Assembly (NCBI RefSeq): GCF_019402445.1
Contig: NZ_SRZM01000118.1
Coordinates: forward strand, 1-6,865
Length of the DNA stretch: 6,865 bases
Source of the DNA: Brachyspira pilosicoli
GTDB taxonomy: Bacteria > Spirochaetota > Brachyspiria > Brachyspirales > Brachyspiraceae
Direction of reading: 5' to 3'
Shown here: piece after piece, positions 6,705 through 6,865 of the stretch
Numbering within the stretch: position 1 is the first letter of the stretch
Layout of the letters: each line of letters starts with the position of its first letter
The notes under the pieces: model-generated
Seen by the model: the letters and a program-made list of their open reading frames with translations, nothing else
Database searches by the model: none
Told to the model about the DNA's origin: nothing
Translations under genes and position numbers: made by a program

Positions 6705-6733
6705 TTTACAAGACGTATTTTAATAACTATTAT
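6705..6733 (+). promoter_or_regulatory. Distal promoter candidate for the edge gene
   Basis: TTTACA (6705-6710) and TATTAT (6728-6733) are separated by 17 nt, each a 5/6 match to consensus. It lies back to back with the mltG promoter and would give a leader of about 90 nt for the gene starting near 6830. The 11-codon frame at 6743-6778 in that leader has no ribosome-binding site and is not called. Confidence 0.5.
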
Positions 6734-6774
6734 AAGTGTATTATGAAAGCAATATTTAGTTATTATATATGTTA

Positions 6775-6803
6775 TTGACAAATAAAATGATATGATATAG
6801 AAT
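6775..6803 (+). promoter_or_regulatory. Proximal sigma-70 promoter of the edge gene
   Basis: TTGACA (6775-6780) and TAGAAT (6798-6803) are exactly 17 nt apart, a perfect -35 and a 5/6 -10. Transcription would start near 6810, only about 17-23 nt before the ATG at 6827 or 6833. Confidence 0.7.
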
Positions 6804-6826
6804 TATAAAAATTACATAGTATTGGT

Positions 6827-6865
6827 ATGTTTATGAACACAACACAACACAACACAACACAACAC
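6827..6865 (+). CDS. Start of a gene opening in a pentanucleotide repeat (partial)
   Basis: ATG codons at 6827 and 6833 share a frame that stays open to the window edge. The visible product is MFMNTTQHNTTQH, the Asn-Thr-Thr-Gln-His pattern coming from the AACAC repeat. Two promoter-like sites lie upstream on the same strand, which supports a real transcript, but no clear Shine-Dalgarno is visible. Only 13 codons are seen, so neither the true start nor the product can be known. Because the unit is 5 nt and no frame through it contains a stop, gaining or losing a unit would shift the downstream frame. It could instead be a non-coding repeat with a chance ATG. Confidence 0.4.
   Translation, partial: MFMNTTQHNTTQH
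6836..6865 (+). repeat. Tandem pentanucleotide (AACAC) x6, cut by window edge
   Basis: Six perfect AACAC units in a row reach the last base of the window, so the full copy number is unknown. The tract begins immediately after the ATG at 6833-6835. Its C content and perfect register stand out from the AT-rich surroundings. Perfect short tandem repeats of this kind mutate in copy number by slipped-strand mispairing. Confidence 0.97.

Noticed and set aside
6743..6778. 11-codon frame MKAIFSYYICY upstream of the edge gene, a possible leader peptide
   Set aside because: It has no Shine-Dalgarno, and its end overlaps the -35 box of the proximal promoter. Short frames like this are expected by chance.

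Overview
The window is very AT-rich. Its codon use (AGA, TTA, ATA, AAA dominate) and its gene set suggest Brachyspira or a close anaerobic spirochaete relative. That is an inference from composition and protein flavour, because no rRNA or other marker gene is present. There are five complete protein genes, apparently in separate transcription units: class III fructose-1,6-bisphosphatase (+, 184-2127), an Rpn/PD-(D/E)XK family nuclease (-, 2279-3139), the DapH tetrahydrodipicolinate acetyltransferase (+, 3282-3986), an iron-dependent alcohol dehydrogenase (+, 4142-5314) and the MltG endolytic transglycosylase (-, 5614-6621). A sixth gene appears to begin at 6827/6833 on the + strand and runs off the window.

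Region by region: 1-183 is AT-rich leader ending in a good Shine-Dalgarno (SD) site for fbp. fbp and the nuclease gene converge on an AT-only intergenic region with weak hairpins. The nuclease gene and dapH diverge from 3140-3281, which carries a near-consensus promoter for dapH and a possible leaderless promoter for the nuclease. The dapH-adh gap holds a perfect 11-bp inverted repeat with a 76-nt centre. The adh-mltG convergent gap holds two islands of about 47-51% G+C: one is an open 34-codon frame, the other has mutually exclusive stems. mltG and the 3'-edge gene diverge from promoters with 17-bp spacers, and the edge gene opens with a pentanucleotide AACAC tract.

Most of the genes are ordinary metabolism and envelope functions: gluconeogenesis (Fbp), aldehyde/alcohol redox balance in fermentation (Adh), and diaminopimelate supply (DapH) and glycan strand cleavage (MltG) for peptidoglycan. 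I see no single pathway or operon joining all of them.

Three features are most worth a second look. First, a strong internal SD and in-frame ATG in the Rpn gene could yield an 82-residue C-terminal protein, resembling the intragenic antitoxins of E. coli Rpn defence genes. Second, the edge gene has a five-base repeat immediately after its start codon, the layout of a phase-variable contingency locus. Third, the G+C-rich islands between adh and mltG look like inserted or dispersed elements.
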